Of a stretch of 64,000 nt of DNA, positions 16,556 to 24,116 are shown piece after piece. Numbering within the stretch: the first letter of the stretch is position 1; each line of letters starts with the position of its first letter. The stretch is from DASUWK01 sp036378435 (GTDB lineage Bacteria > Chloroflexota > Dormibacteria > Dormibacterales > Dormibacteraceae), in contig DASUWK010000059.1 in NCBI GenBank assembly GCA_036378435.1, positions 201,467 through 265,466 of the forward strand. The letters run 5' to 3'. Position numbers and translations under genes: made by a program. The notes under the pieces were generated by a model, which was not told the DNA's origin, did no database searches, and saw nothing but the letters and a program-made list of their open reading frames with translations.

Positions 16556-17691
16556 GGGTGGTCCGCCTGCCCTGGTACCGGCGGCTGTCCCAGTCGCAGC
16601 TGGTGCTGACGGCGGCCCTCCTGGTGATCGGGCTGGCCACGGTCTACTCCGCCACCGCATCCGACCTCCGCAAGCAGCTGCTGTCCGCGATCCTCGGCCT
16701 GCTCGCGCTCGGCGCGGCGGCGCTGCTCGACCCCAAGCGGCTCGTCCGCGCCAGCACCGCGCTCTATATCGGCTGCTTGCTGCTGCTCCTCTTCGTGAAG
16801 GTGCACGGCCACTCCGCCCTCGGCTCCCAGCGCTGGATCTCGGTGGCGGGATTCCAGGTCGAGCCGTCGGAGCTGTCCAAGCTCGTGATGGTGATCGTGC
16901 TGGCGAAGCACCTGGCCGAGCCCGGACGCGTCACCCTGCGGCGCGTTCTCACGGCTTGCGCGCTCGCCGCCCCACCGATGCTCCTGATCCTCTCGCAGCC
17001 CGACCTCGGGACCGCCATCGTCTACGGCTGCGTCCTCGGCGGGCTGCTCTTCATCGCGGGCGCGCCGCGCATCCAACTCGTCGGGCTGGGAGTCGCGGCG
17101 GTGGCCGCAGTCCCGCTGGCGCCGCACTTCCTGCACGCCTATCAACGCCAGCGCCTGGAGATCTTCCTCGACCCCTCGAAGGACCCGCTCGGCGCCGGCT
17201 ACAACCTGCTGCAGGCGCGGATCGCGATCGGGTCGGGCGGCGCGCTCGGCACCGGCTGGCTGCACGGACTCCAGGGCAGCCTCGGCTACGTCCCCGAACG
17301 GGCCACGGACTTCATCTTCGCGGTGTTCGCCGAGGAATTCGGCCTCATCGGCTGCATCGCGCTGCTCGCCCTCTTCGTCCTGCTGCTGCTCTCGCTCCTC
17401 CGCTCGGCGTCGATCGCCCCCGACCGCTTCACCCGCCTCTTGGTGGCCGGGGTCGCCGTGATGCTCTTTTCGCAGGTGGTCGAGAACATCGGCATGAACA
17501 TCGGCCTGCTCCCGATCACCGGCATCCCCTTGCCATTCATCTCCTACGGCGGCTCCGCGCTGGTCACCGATCTCACGGCGCTCGGCCTGGTCCAGGGCTT
17601 GATGCTGCGGCGGAGAATGGTCGTCCACTCCCAGACCCGGCCGAACGAGTTCCTGCTACACGAAGCCGCGGGCGTCAGATTGAGCGCCTGA
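16552..17691 (+). CDS. rodA: Peptidoglycan glycosyltransferase RodA (SEDS family)
   Basis: 379 residues with about ten membrane helices. It polymerises lipid II into glycan strands together with PBP2. Family landmarks are HSALGSQRWISVAGFQVEPSEL, QPDLGTAIVYG, the extracellular loop carrying YVPERATDFIFAVFAEEFGLIG (its Asp is the catalytic candidate in SEDS proteins) and GMNIGLLPITGIPLPFISYGG. The ATG overlaps the mrdA stop (ATGA). It is the last gene of the mre operon; rplU follows after 44 bases with its own promoter-like box. Confidence 0.94.
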   Translation: MRVVRLPWYRRLSQSQLVLTAALLVIGLATVYSATASDLRKQLLSAILGLLALGAAALLDPKRLVRASTALYIGCLLLLLFVKVHGHSALGSQRWISVAGFQVEPSELSKLVMVIVLAKHLAEPGRVTLRRVLTACALAAPPMLLILSQPDLGTAIVYGCVLGGLLFIAGAPRIQLVGLGVAAVAAVPLAPHFLHAYQRQRLEIFLDPSKDPLGAGYNLLQARIAIGSGGALGTGWLHGLQGSLGYVPERATDFIFAVFAEEFGLIGCIALLALFVLLLLSLLRSASIAPDRFTRLLVAGVAVMLFSQVVENIGMNIGLLPITGIPLPFISYGGSALVTDLTALGLVQGLMLRRRMVVHSQTRPNEFLLHEAAGVRLSA

Positions 17692-17706
17692 ACGTTCGCT
17701 CGGGGG

Positions 17707-17712
17707 TACAAT
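17707..17712 (+). promoter_or_regulatory. -10 box TACAAT for the rplU operon
   Basis: TACAAT lies 8 nt before GTG 17721 and 23 nt before ATG 17736. It is identical to the boxes before tig and clpP. No clear -35 is seen at standard spacing. Confidence 0.55.
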
Positions 17713-17735
17713 CACGCTTCGTGCCCCAGCAGCGG

Positions 17736-18167
17736 ATGTCTGCCGTCATCGTGAGCGGCGGCAAGCAGTACAGGGTCGCCCCCGGCGATCGCATCCTCGT
17801 CGACCGGCTCCAGGTGGAGCCCGGCGCCGAGGTGAAGCTCGAGCACGTCCTCCTGCTCGACGACGGCGACGAGGTCCAGGTCGGCAGGCCGCTGGTCGAA
17901 GGCGCGAGCCTCGCGGCCCGGGTCCTCGGCCACGAGCGAGGCCCGAAGATCGAGGTCCTCCGCTACAAGTCGAAGAAGCGCGTGCGCGTGCACAGGGGCG
18001 CGCGCGCGGACCTGACGGCGCTCGAGATCCTCGACCCGTCCGCCGGCCGCAGCCGGGCCAAAACCGCAAAAATCGAAAAGACCGAGAAAACCGAAGCCAA
18101 GCCGCGCAAGCGTGCAGCCAAGCCGAAGGTCGAGGAGCCTTCGGCCGAGGAAGAGACGGAGAGCTAG
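17736..18167 (+). CDS. rplU: 50S ribosomal protein L21 with charged C-terminal extension
   Basis: 143 residues; the usual L21 has about 103. The core MSAVIVSGGKQYRVAPGD and KRVRVHRGARADLTALEI is standard. The last 35-40 residues form a Lys/Glu/Ala-rich tail (IEKTEKTEAKPRKRAAKPKV), likely unstructured. ATG 17736 gives the normal family N-terminus. GTG 17721, which adds five residues, sits right after the TACAAT box and may be the real start of a leaderless mRNA. rpmA begins at the base after its stop. Confidence 0.92.
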   Translation: MSAVIVSGGKQYRVAPGDRILVDRLQVEPGAEVKLEHVLLLDDGDEVQVGRPLVEGASLAARVLGHERGPKIEVLRYKSKKRVRVHRGARADLTALEILDPSAGRSRAKTAKIEKTEKTEAKPRKRAAKPKVEEPSAEEETES

Positions 18168-18422
18168 ATGGCGCACAAGAAGGGCGGCGGATCGTCGCGC
18201 AACGGCCGCGACTCCAATCCCCAGATGCTCGGAGTCAAGACGTTCGGCGGGCAGTCCGTGCTGGCCGGCGCGATCATCGTTCGCCAGCGAGGGACGCACA
18301 TCCTGGCCGGCCGCGGCGTGGGCGAAGGCCGCGACCACACTCTGTTCGCCCTCCAGGGCGGCCGCGTCGTCTTCGAGCGCGTCGGCAAGGACCGCCGGCG
18401 TGTCTCGATCTCAAGCGACTAG
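18168..18422 (+). CDS. rpmA: 50S ribosomal protein L27
   Basis: 84 residues, standard length. The N-terminus MAHKKGGGSSRNGRDS reaches towards the peptidyl-transferase centre in the ribosome, and LGVKTFGGQSVLAGAIIVRQRGT is the family core. No cleavable N-terminal extension (as in Firmicutes) is present. The start follows the rplU stop directly. The obgE frame opens inside its 3' end. Confidence 0.96.
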   Translation: MAHKKGGGSSRNGRDSNPQMLGVKTFGGQSVLAGAIIVRQRGTHILAGRGVGEGRDHTLFALQGGRVVFERVGKDRRRVSISSD

Positions 18423-19677
18423 CGCGCCCCCGCGCCAATCCTTCGTCGACTCCGCCCGCGTGCACGTGCGTGCCGGCCGCGGCGGGCGCGGAGCCTCCTC
18501 CTTCCGGCGTGAGCCATATGTGCCGCGCGGCGGTCCTGACGGCGGGGACGGCGGCCGCGGCGGCTCGGTCCTCGTGATCGCCGACCGGAGCGTGGCCAGC
18601 CTGGCCGAGTTCGCCCGGCGCCGCACCTGGCATGCCGAGAACGGGACGGCCGGCGCCGGAGGTCGCAAGCATGGCAGCAGGGGCGCGGACATCGAGCTCC
18701 GCGTGCCGGTAGGCACGCAGGTCATCGACGCCGCCGGCGGCGACGTGCTGGGCGACCTCGACGTGCCCGACGCCACGCTCGTGGTCGCCAAAGGCGGCGC
18801 CGGAGGGCGCGGCAACGCGCGATTCGCGACCCCGGCCAACCAGGCCCCACGCCTGGCCGAACCAGGCCTTCCGGGCGAGGAGCGCGGCCTCCAGCTGGAG
18901 CTCAAGCTCATCGCGGACGTCGGCCTGGTCGGCCAGCCCAATGCCGGCAAGTCGTCGCTCCTCGCCTCGCTCTCGGCGGCCAACCCCAAGGTCGGCGACT
19001 ATCCGTTCACGACGCTCGAGCCCGAGCTCGGGGTGATGGAGGGCGAAGGCGGCCGCCTCGTGCTCGCCGACATCCCGGGGCTGATCGAAGGAGCCTCCAC
19101 GGGAGCGGGCCTCGGGATTCGCTTCCTGCGGCACGTGGAGCGCACGCGCGCCCTGGCGTTCGTGGTCGACGCGTCGGCTGCCGACCCCTGGGGCGACCTC
19201 GACGCGGTTCGCGCCGAGGTGGCGAGCTACTCAGCCCAGCTGGCGAGCCGGCCGGCGCTCACGGTGATGAACAAGCTCGACCTCGAGCCCGCTCGCCGGC
19301 TGCGAGACACCGATCCTCGCGACGCCGTCTTCGTCTCGGCTCTCAGCGGTGAAGGACTGGACGAGCTCCAGCAGGCCCTCATCGCGCTCGCGTCCACGGC
19401 GCCGGCGCCGAGCTCGCCGGAGGTCGTGACCAGGCTCCCGGCGGGGCGGGCGCGAGCTGTGGCGCCGACAGTGCTTCGGCAGGCCTGGGGTTTCGACGTG
19501 CGTGGCGAGGCCGTCGAGCGCCTGCTCCAACGCACGGACTTCGACTCCGCCGAGGGGCTCGAGCGCTTCCAGGGGCGCCTCCGCAGGCTTGGCGTCGACC
19601 GCGCCCTCGTCGAGGCCGGCGTGCAGCCCGGCGACACCGTCCGCATCGGCGAGCTCGAGTTCGAGTACCAGCCGTGA
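18400..19677 (+). CDS. obgE: Obg-family GTPase (ribosome assembly, stress control)
   Basis: 425 residues in three domains: a glycine-rich Obg fold (FVDSARVHVRAGRGGRGASSFRREPYVPRGGPDGGDGG), a GTPase domain with G1 GQPNAGKSS, G3 DIPGL and G4 NKLD, and a C-terminal OCT domain (WGFDVRGEAVERLLQRTDFDS). It associates with the 50S subunit. The family protein starts just before FVD, but no canonical codon is there. GTG 18400, 23 bases inside rpmA, is the nearest in-frame start and adds about 14 residues; GTG 18460 would cut into the conserved fold. The stop overlaps the nadD start (GTGA). Confidence 0.94.
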   Translation: MSRSQATSAPPRQSFVDSARVHVRAGRGGRGASSFRREPYVPRGGPDGGDGGRGGSVLVIADRSVASLAEFARRRTWHAENGTAGAGGRKHGSRGADIELRVPVGTQVIDAAGGDVLGDLDVPDATLVVAKGGAGGRGNARFATPANQAPRLAEPGLPGEERGLQLELKLIADVGLVGQPNAGKSSLLASLSAANPKVGDYPFTTLEPELGVMEGEGGRLVLADIPGLIEGASTGAGLGIRFLRHVERTRALAFVVDASAADPWGDLDAVRAEVASYSAQLASRPALTVMNKLDLEPARRLRDTDPRDAVFVSALSGEGLDELQQALIALASTAPAPSSPEVVTRLPAGRARAVAPTVLRQAWGFDVRGEAVERLLQRTDFDSAEGLERFQGRLRRLGVDRALVEAGVQPGDTVRIGELEFEYQP

Positions 19678-20291
19678 GGCTCGGTGTCCTGGGCGGGACC
19701 TTCGACCCGATCCATGTCGGCCACGTTGCCGTCGCCCGGGCGGCCCTCGATTGCCTTGACCTCGACCGGCTGCTCGTCGTGCCGGCGCGAGTCCCTCCGC
19801 ACAAGGCCGCGGCCTCTGCCGAGGTGTCCGACCGGCTCGAGATGTGCCGCCTGGCCGTGGCCGATCTGCCTCGGACCGAGGTGGTCGACATCGAGGTCCG
19901 CCGCGAAGGACCGTCGTACACGGCCGAGACGCTGGAGGAGCTGAGCGAGGCCAACCCCGGCGCCGACCTGCGCCTGATCCTCGGCTGGGACGCCGCACGC
20001 CTGCTCTCGGAGTGGCACGAGCCCTGGCGTGTGCTGGAGCTGGCCAGGCCCGCGATCTTCCGGCGCCCTGGCGTGGCCGGTCCGTCTGGTCAGGACCTGG
20101 AATCGGCCGGGATCGACCCGGAGCGGGTCACCGTCTGTGACGCGGACACCCCGGACGTCGACGCCACCGACATCCGCCGCCGCGCCGCCGCCGGAGAGAA
20201 TCTCGCCGGGCTTGTGCCACAGCCCGTCGCCGATTACATACGGGACCGAGGGTTGTACGCCGGCGCGGCTGGGCATAATTCGCCGCATTGA
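19674..20291 (+). CDS. nadD: Nicotinate-nucleotide adenylyltransferase
   Basis: 205 residues. Transfers AMP to nicotinate mononucleotide to form deamido-NAD. The nucleotidyltransferase signature GGTFDPIHVGHV is at the N-terminus, the second motif is DATDIRRRAAAGENL (family I-S-S-T-x-I-R) and VPPHK is the substrate loop. GTG start overlapping the obgE stop (GTGA). Its own stop overlaps the TTG of rsfS, the usual neighbour. Confidence 0.93.
   Translation: MRLGVLGGTFDPIHVGHVAVARAALDCLDLDRLLVVPARVPPHKAAASAEVSDRLEMCRLAVADLPRTEVVDIEVRREGPSYTAETLEELSEANPGADLRLILGWDAARLLSEWHEPWRVLELARPAIFRRPGVAGPSGQDLESAGIDPERVTVCDADTPDVDATDIRRRAAAGENLAGLVPQPVADYIRDRGLYAGAAGHNSPH
20274..20279 (+). promoter_or_regulatory. 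-10 box CATAAT before rsfS
   Basis: CATAAT lies 8 nt before TTG 20288, inside the end of nadD. TTGTAC at 20253-20258 is a possible -35 with a short 15-nt spacer. rsfS could therefore be read from an internal leaderless promoter as well as by read-through. Confidence 0.4.
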
Positions 20292-20647
20292 GCGAGATCG
20301 ATCCCCAGGAGCTGTCGCAGGCGCTGCTTGCGGTCGCTGAGGACAGGAAGGCCTGGGACGCGGTCATGCTCGACGTCCGCGGCAAGACCACGATCGCCGA
20401 CTTCTTCGTGGTCTGTGAGGGAGAGACCGACCGCCAGCTGAGGGCGATCGCCGACGCGATGCTCAAGCGGGCCAAGGAGCTGGAGACGCGACCCCTGCAC
20501 GTCAGCGGCTACGAGGACGCGACCTGGATCCTGCTTGACTTCGACGCCGTCGTGGCGCACATCTTCCTGCCGGGCGAACGCGCCTACTACGATCTGGAAG
20601 GGCTCTGGACGGAGGCCGCCCGGAGGCGCCGCAGCAGCGCGTCCTGA
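20288..20647 (+). CDS. rsfS: Ribosome silencing factor RsfS
   Basis: 119 residues. Binds ribosomal protein uL14 and blocks subunit joining under nutrient limitation. Family segments are KTTIADFFVVCEGETDRQLRAIADAM, WILLDFDAVVAHIFLPGERAYYDLE and the closing LW. TTG start overlapping the nadD stop (TTGA). Confidence 0.93.
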   Translation: MSEIDPQELSQALLAVAEDRKAWDAVMLDVRGKTTIADFFVVCEGETDRQLRAIADAMLKRAKELETRPLHVSGYEDATWILLDFDAVVAHIFLPGERAYYDLEGLWTEAARRRRSSAS

Positions 20648-20732
20648 CCTGCCGCCGCGGGGCGGTCCCTGCAAGATTTTGGATTAAATCCTGATAGGAT
20701 GGCCCTCAGATGTTGGTAGGAGACGGTATCCG

Positions 20733-21110
20733 TTGAGCGAAGACGTAAACGTCCTGTTCATCGAGGACGATCCGACCGTTGCGCAGATGTACAAGCTGAA
20801 GCTCGAGCTCGACGGCTACCACGTCGTGATGGCCAAGGACGGGGAGGAGGGGCTGCAGTCGGCCACCGCCGAGCCGCCGGACATCATCTTTCTCGACATC
20901 CGGCTGCCCAAGATGGACGGCTTCGCCGTGCTTGAAGGGCTGCGCGGCAACGAGAGCACCAAGCACGTCCCGGTCGTCATCCTCTCGAACTACGGCGAGC
21001 GCGAGCTGGTCGAGCGCGGCCTGAAGCTGGGCGCCTTGGAGTACTTGATCAAGAGCCAGACCACGCCGGCGAACCTCTCCAAGGGCGTCGAGGGATGGTT
21101 GAAGGAGTAG
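20733..21110 (+). CDS. Single-domain response regulator
   Basis: 125 residues forming one receiver (CheY-like) domain with no output domain. The acidic pair lies in FIEDDPTVAQMY, the phosphoacceptor Asp in IIFLDIRLPKMDG, and the conserved Lys in EYLIKSQTTP. TTG start with AGGAG about ten bases upstream. The upstream spacer has a TAGGAT element at 20695-20700 but no convincing -35. There is no kinase nearby. The MerR-type gene two bases downstream is probably co-transcribed. Confidence 0.88.
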   Translation: MSEDVNVLFIEDDPTVAQMYKLKLELDGYHVVMAKDGEEGLQSATAEPPDIIFLDIRLPKMDGFAVLEGLRGNESTKHVPVVILSNYGERELVERGLKLGALEYLIKSQTTPANLSKGVEGWLKE

Positions 21111-21112
21111 CT

Positions 21113-21454
21113 ATGGCGACGGCTCGGGGCTCGCTCCAGCCCGGTTTCGATCTCGACAAGCCCCTTTACACGATCAGCGTTGCTTCCGAGATCCTCGAGA
21201 CGCACCCGCGGACGTTGATGCTCTACGAGGACGTCGGCTTGATCGAGCCGTTCCGGACGGCGACCAACCGCCGGCGCTACTCGCAGCGGGACATTCGCAA
21301 GCTCCAGGTCATCCAGCACCTCACCCGCGAGAAGGGCGTGAACCTGGCGGGGGTGCGGCACATCCTGTCCTTGTTCGACGCGATGAGCAAGCGCGGCCTC
21401 GAGCCTCCGACCGACCTCACGGAAGTCTTCCAGAGGTACTCGGAGATCATCTGA
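21113..21454 (+). CDS. MerR-family transcriptional regulator, HspR-like
   Basis: 113 residues. A winged helix-turn-helix of MerR type: PLYTISVASEILETHPRTLMLYEDVGLI followed by RRRYSQRDIRKLQVIQHL and GVNLAGVRHIL. The last pattern is characteristic of HspR, the repressor of dnaK-type heat-shock genes in actinobacteria, but no dnaK is nearby and the C-terminus is short. ATG 21113 follows GAAGGAG and the response-regulator stop. An in-frame ATG at 21095 lies inside the previous gene and is less likely. Confidence 0.8.
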   Translation: MATARGSLQPGFDLDKPLYTISVASEILETHPRTLMLYEDVGLIEPFRTATNRRRYSQRDIRKLQVIQHLTREKGVNLAGVRHILSLFDAMSKRGLEPPTDLTEVFQRYSEII

Positions 21455-21502
21455 ACGAGAGCCGGCTGAAGGCCTCACTGTCAGAATTTCGAAGTGCGGC
21501 GC

Positions 21503-21533
21503 TTGACCAATCTTGTCCAGTCGTTACTAAAAT
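21503..21533 (+). promoter_or_regulatory. Candidate promoter TTGACC-N19-TAAAAT in an intergenic region
   Basis: TTGACC at 21503-21508 and TAAAAT at 21528-21533 (or TACTAA at 21525-21530, spacer 16). No gene starts within 100 bases downstream, but a terminator does follow. Confidence 0.45.
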
Positions 21534-21539
21534 GAGGTA

Positions 21540-21612
21540 AGCGGGCGGTTTTCGTATTGCCCTCCCTCCTTTCTTGAGGGTCCCCGGCCCTGGGTCGGGG
21601 ACCTTCTATCTT
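21540..21612 (+). ncRNA. Candidate small RNA or leader RNA
   Basis: A promoter-like element ends at 21533 and an intrinsic terminator lies at 21579-21612. The roughly 70-nt transcript between would hold a small hairpin, CCCTC(21564-21568)/GAGGG(21576-21580), with CCTCCTTTCT at 21565-21574. That 10-mer is identical to the common 3' end of bacterial 16S rRNA (anti-Shine-Dalgarno tail). This may be coincidence in a pyrimidine-rich stretch. No ORF is apparent. Confidence 0.3.
21579..21612 (+). terminator. Intrinsic terminator before the glycosyltransferase gene
   Basis: GGTCCCCG (21579-21586) pairs with CGGGGACC (21596-21603), with GCC/GGT extending towards the loop, followed by the U-rich TTCTATCTTCT. 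Confidence 0.6.
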
Positions 21613-21642
21613 CTCCGGCCCGGCCTCCTGTAGATTCGGCCC

Positions 21643-22719
21643 ATGCTCGGCGTGGATCTCACGGCCTGCTGGCGGCCTCGGGTGGGCATGGTCACGGTCG
21701 CGGTCGAGCTGACACGCGCTCTCGCCGCTCGCGGCGTTCCGCTGCTCATCTTCTGCAGCCGGCAGAGGGTGCCGGGCTTTGAAGGCCATCCAGCGGTCAT
21801 CTCGACCCACCGGCACGAGCTGGCCAACAAGCTGCTCTGGCTGCCGGCTGTCGAGGCTGACGCCGGCGTCGACGCCATGCTCTACCCGTACTGGCCGCCG
21901 CCGCCCCGGCGGCGCCGAAACGCTCCGCCCGCGCTGACCTTCGTCCACGACCTGGCCTTCCGCATCCGCCCCGACGAGGTCCCGTGGCAGCAGCGCCTGT
22001 ACCTCGGCAGCCTTCTCCCCGGCGCCCTGCGCAAGTCGGCCGCGGTCCTGGTGCCCTCCATGACCACGCGCGACGACGTCGTCCGCGAGTTCCCGGTTCC
22101 AGGCCTCGAAGATCGGGTCACGGTCGTCGGTGAGGGCGCCCCCGAGCTGCCTGCCGGCGCGTCTCTGCCCGGCGGCCTGCAGCCCGGGTTCGTGCTGGCC
22201 GTGGGAACCGTGGAGCCTCGGAAGAACTACGACCGGCTGCTCGAGGCCTATCGCGCCGTCCGGCGCCGCGTGGGCGATGCGCCGCCGCTGGTGATCGCGG
22301 GTCGGGTCGGCTGGAACGTCGACGGCCTGCCCGAGAGGCTGCGCGCCGAGCCCGGCGTCGTGCACCTGGCCGAAGTGGACGACGCGGCCCTCGGCAGCCT
22401 CTACGAGCACGCCGGCGTCCTCGCCTTCCCGAGCCTCTACGAGGGTTTCGGCCTCCCGCTGCTGGAGGCGATGACATTTGGCGTCCCCGCCGTCATCGGG
22501 CGCGCCGGCGCCCTCCCCGAGCTCGCCGGCGGCGCAGCGCTCGAGGTCGACCCTGAAGACATCGGTGCCCTCGCCTCCGCCCTGGAGCGGGCCCTCACCG
22601 ACGAAACGCTGCGGACGCAGCTGTCTGAGAGAGGCAGGCGGCGCGCTGCCGAGTTCTCGTGGGACGCAGCGGCCGCACGGGTCGAGGACGTTCTTGGCAA
22701 ACTAACGCCTCCACGATGA
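21643..22719 (+). CDS. GT4-family glycosyltransferase
   Basis: 358 residues with a GT-B fold. The C-terminal half has the hallmarks of family 4: LAVGTVEPRKNYDRLLEAYR, PLVIAGRVGW, and SLYEGFGLPLLEAMTFGVPAV, whose E-x-x-x-x-x-x-x-E pattern binds the sugar nucleotide. The N-terminal acceptor domain begins GVDLTACWRPRVGMVTVAVELTRAL. Donor and acceptor are not predictable; mannosyl- or glucosyltransferases for surface glycans are common matches. TAGATT at 21631-21636 lies 6 nt before ATG 21643, which suggests a leaderless mRNA. The stop overlaps the cysS start (ATGA). Confidence 0.85.
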   Translation: MLGVDLTACWRPRVGMVTVAVELTRALAARGVPLLIFCSRQRVPGFEGHPAVISTHRHELANKLLWLPAVEADAGVDAMLYPYWPPPPRRRRNAPPALTFVHDLAFRIRPDEVPWQQRLYLGSLLPGALRKSAAVLVPSMTTRDDVVREFPVPGLEDRVTVVGEGAPELPAGASLPGGLQPGFVLAVGTVEPRKNYDRLLEAYRAVRRRVGDAPPLVIAGRVGWNVDGLPERLRAEPGVVHLAEVDDAALGSLYEHAGVLAFPSLYEGFGLPLLEAMTFGVPAVIGRAGALPELAGGAALEVDPEDIGALASALERALTDETLRTQLSERGRRRAAEFSWDAAAARVEDVLGKLTPPR

Positions 22720-24104
22720 GCGAGACGGAACTAGAGGTCTTCAACACGATGGGCCGCCATCGCGAGGTCTTCACGCCGCGCGAGCCGGGCAAGGTCTCGA
22801 TGTACACGTGCGGCCCGACGGTCTACAAGTACGCGCACATCGGCAATTTCAGGACCAACCTGATGTCCGACTTCTGGATCCGTGCGCTCGAATACCTCGG
22901 CTACGAGGTCATGCAGGTGCGCAACATCACCGACGTCGGACACCTGGTGGCGGATGCGGACACTGGGCAGGACAAGGTGCTCGAAGCCGCCCGCGCCGAG
23001 AACAAGAGCCCGGAGGAGATCGCCGAGCACTACACGCGCGCGTTCATCGACGACGCGGCGCTGCTGAACATCCGGCCGGCGGACGAGAGCCCCCGGGCCA
23101 CCGAATTCGTGCCCCAGATGGTCGAGCTGGTCGCGAAGCTGGTCGAGAAGGGACACGCCTACGACGTCGAAGGCAACGTCTACTACGACGTGCAGAGCAA
23201 GGACGACTACCCCAAGCTCTCGGGCAACACCCTCGAGCAGCTGCAGTCGGGCTACCGCATGGAGGTCGACCCGCTGAAGCGGCACCCAGCCGACTTCAGC
23301 TTGTGGAAGGCGGCCGGCCCACGGCGCTTGCAGGTCTGGGACTCACCCTGGGGGAAGGGGTACCCGGGCTGGCACATCGAGTGCTCGGCGATGTCGCTGC
23401 ACTACTTCCCACAGGGCTTCGACATGCACACCGGAGGCGTCGACCTGGTCTTCCCGCACCACGAGGACGAGATCGCGCAGTCGGAGCCCGTGGCGGGCGA
23501 AGGCTTCGTCAACTACTGGGTCCACGGCGAGTTTCTCGAATTCCGCGGCAAGAAGATGGCCAAGTCGACCGGGAACATCCTGCGCGTGCCCGAGCTCGAG
23601 GAGATGGGCTACGACCCGCTCGCTTTCCGCTACCTGTACCTGCTCGCCAAGTACCGGGCGAAGCTGAGCTTCAGCGACGAATCACTGGAAGCCGCCGCGA
23701 CCGGCCTGCGGTCGATCCGGCAGCGAGCTTCGGCGCTGCCACCGGCAGTGGTACCGAGCTCGCCGGAGGCCGAGCGGCTGGAGCAGGAGTTCCGCGCCGC
23801 CCTGCGTGACGACCTCAATCTCCCGCGTGTCCCGGGCCTGATCCAGGACGTGCTGCGCGCCGACATCCCCGGTGGCGAGAAGAGGGCGCTGCTGGAGCGC
23901 TGGGACTCGGTCCTGCAGCTCGACCTCACGCGTGAGGCCGAGGCGATCGAGGTCCCCGCCGAGGTGCAGGCGCTGGCCGACCGGCGCGAGCAGGCCCGTG
24001 CCGACCGGCAGTGGGAGGCTGCCGACCGGCTGCGCGACGAGATGGCCGAGAAAGGTTGGTCGGTGGAGGACACTGCGGCCGGCCCGAAACTGCGTCCCAG
24101 GTAG
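22716..24104 (+). CDS. cysS: Cysteine--tRNA ligase
   Basis: 462 residues, class I synthetase. The HIGH motif appears as HIGNF after YTCGPTVYKYA, the KMSKS motif as KMAKSTGN. Zinc ligands are the Cys of TCGPTVY, the Cys of WHIECSAM and the His/Glu of HHEDEIAQSE. VEDTAAGPKLRPR is the usual C-terminal ending. ATG 22716 overlaps the glycosyltransferase stop; an in-frame start at 22659 lies inside that gene. It follows a sugar-related gene and precedes two oxidoreductases with no evident functional link. Confidence 0.95.
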   Translation: MSETELEVFNTMGRHREVFTPREPGKVSMYTCGPTVYKYAHIGNFRTNLMSDFWIRALEYLGYEVMQVRNITDVGHLVADADTGQDKVLEAARAENKSPEEIAEHYTRAFIDDAALLNIRPADESPRATEFVPQMVELVAKLVEKGHAYDVEGNVYYDVQSKDDYPKLSGNTLEQLQSGYRMEVDPLKRHPADFSLWKAAGPRRLQVWDSPWGKGYPGWHIECSAMSLHYFPQGFDMHTGGVDLVFPHHEDEIAQSEPVAGEGFVNYWVHGEFLEFRGKKMAKSTGNILRVPELEEMGYDPLAFRYLYLLAKYRAKLSFSDESLEAAATGLRSIRQRASALPPAVVPSSPEAERLEQEFRAALRDDLNLPRVPGLIQDVLRADIPGGEKRALLERWDSVLQLDLTREAEAIEVPAEVQALADRREQARADRQWEAADRLRDEMAEKGWSVEDTAAGPKLRPR

Positions 24105-24107
24105 GAT
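24102..24107 (+). promoter_or_regulatory. -10-like box TAGGAT before the 24117 gene
   Basis: TAGGAT overlaps the cysS stop and ends 9 nt before GTG 24117. No Shine-Dalgarno is present in the 12-base gap. Confidence 0.35.
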
Positions 24108-24116
24108 TCAGCCGAC

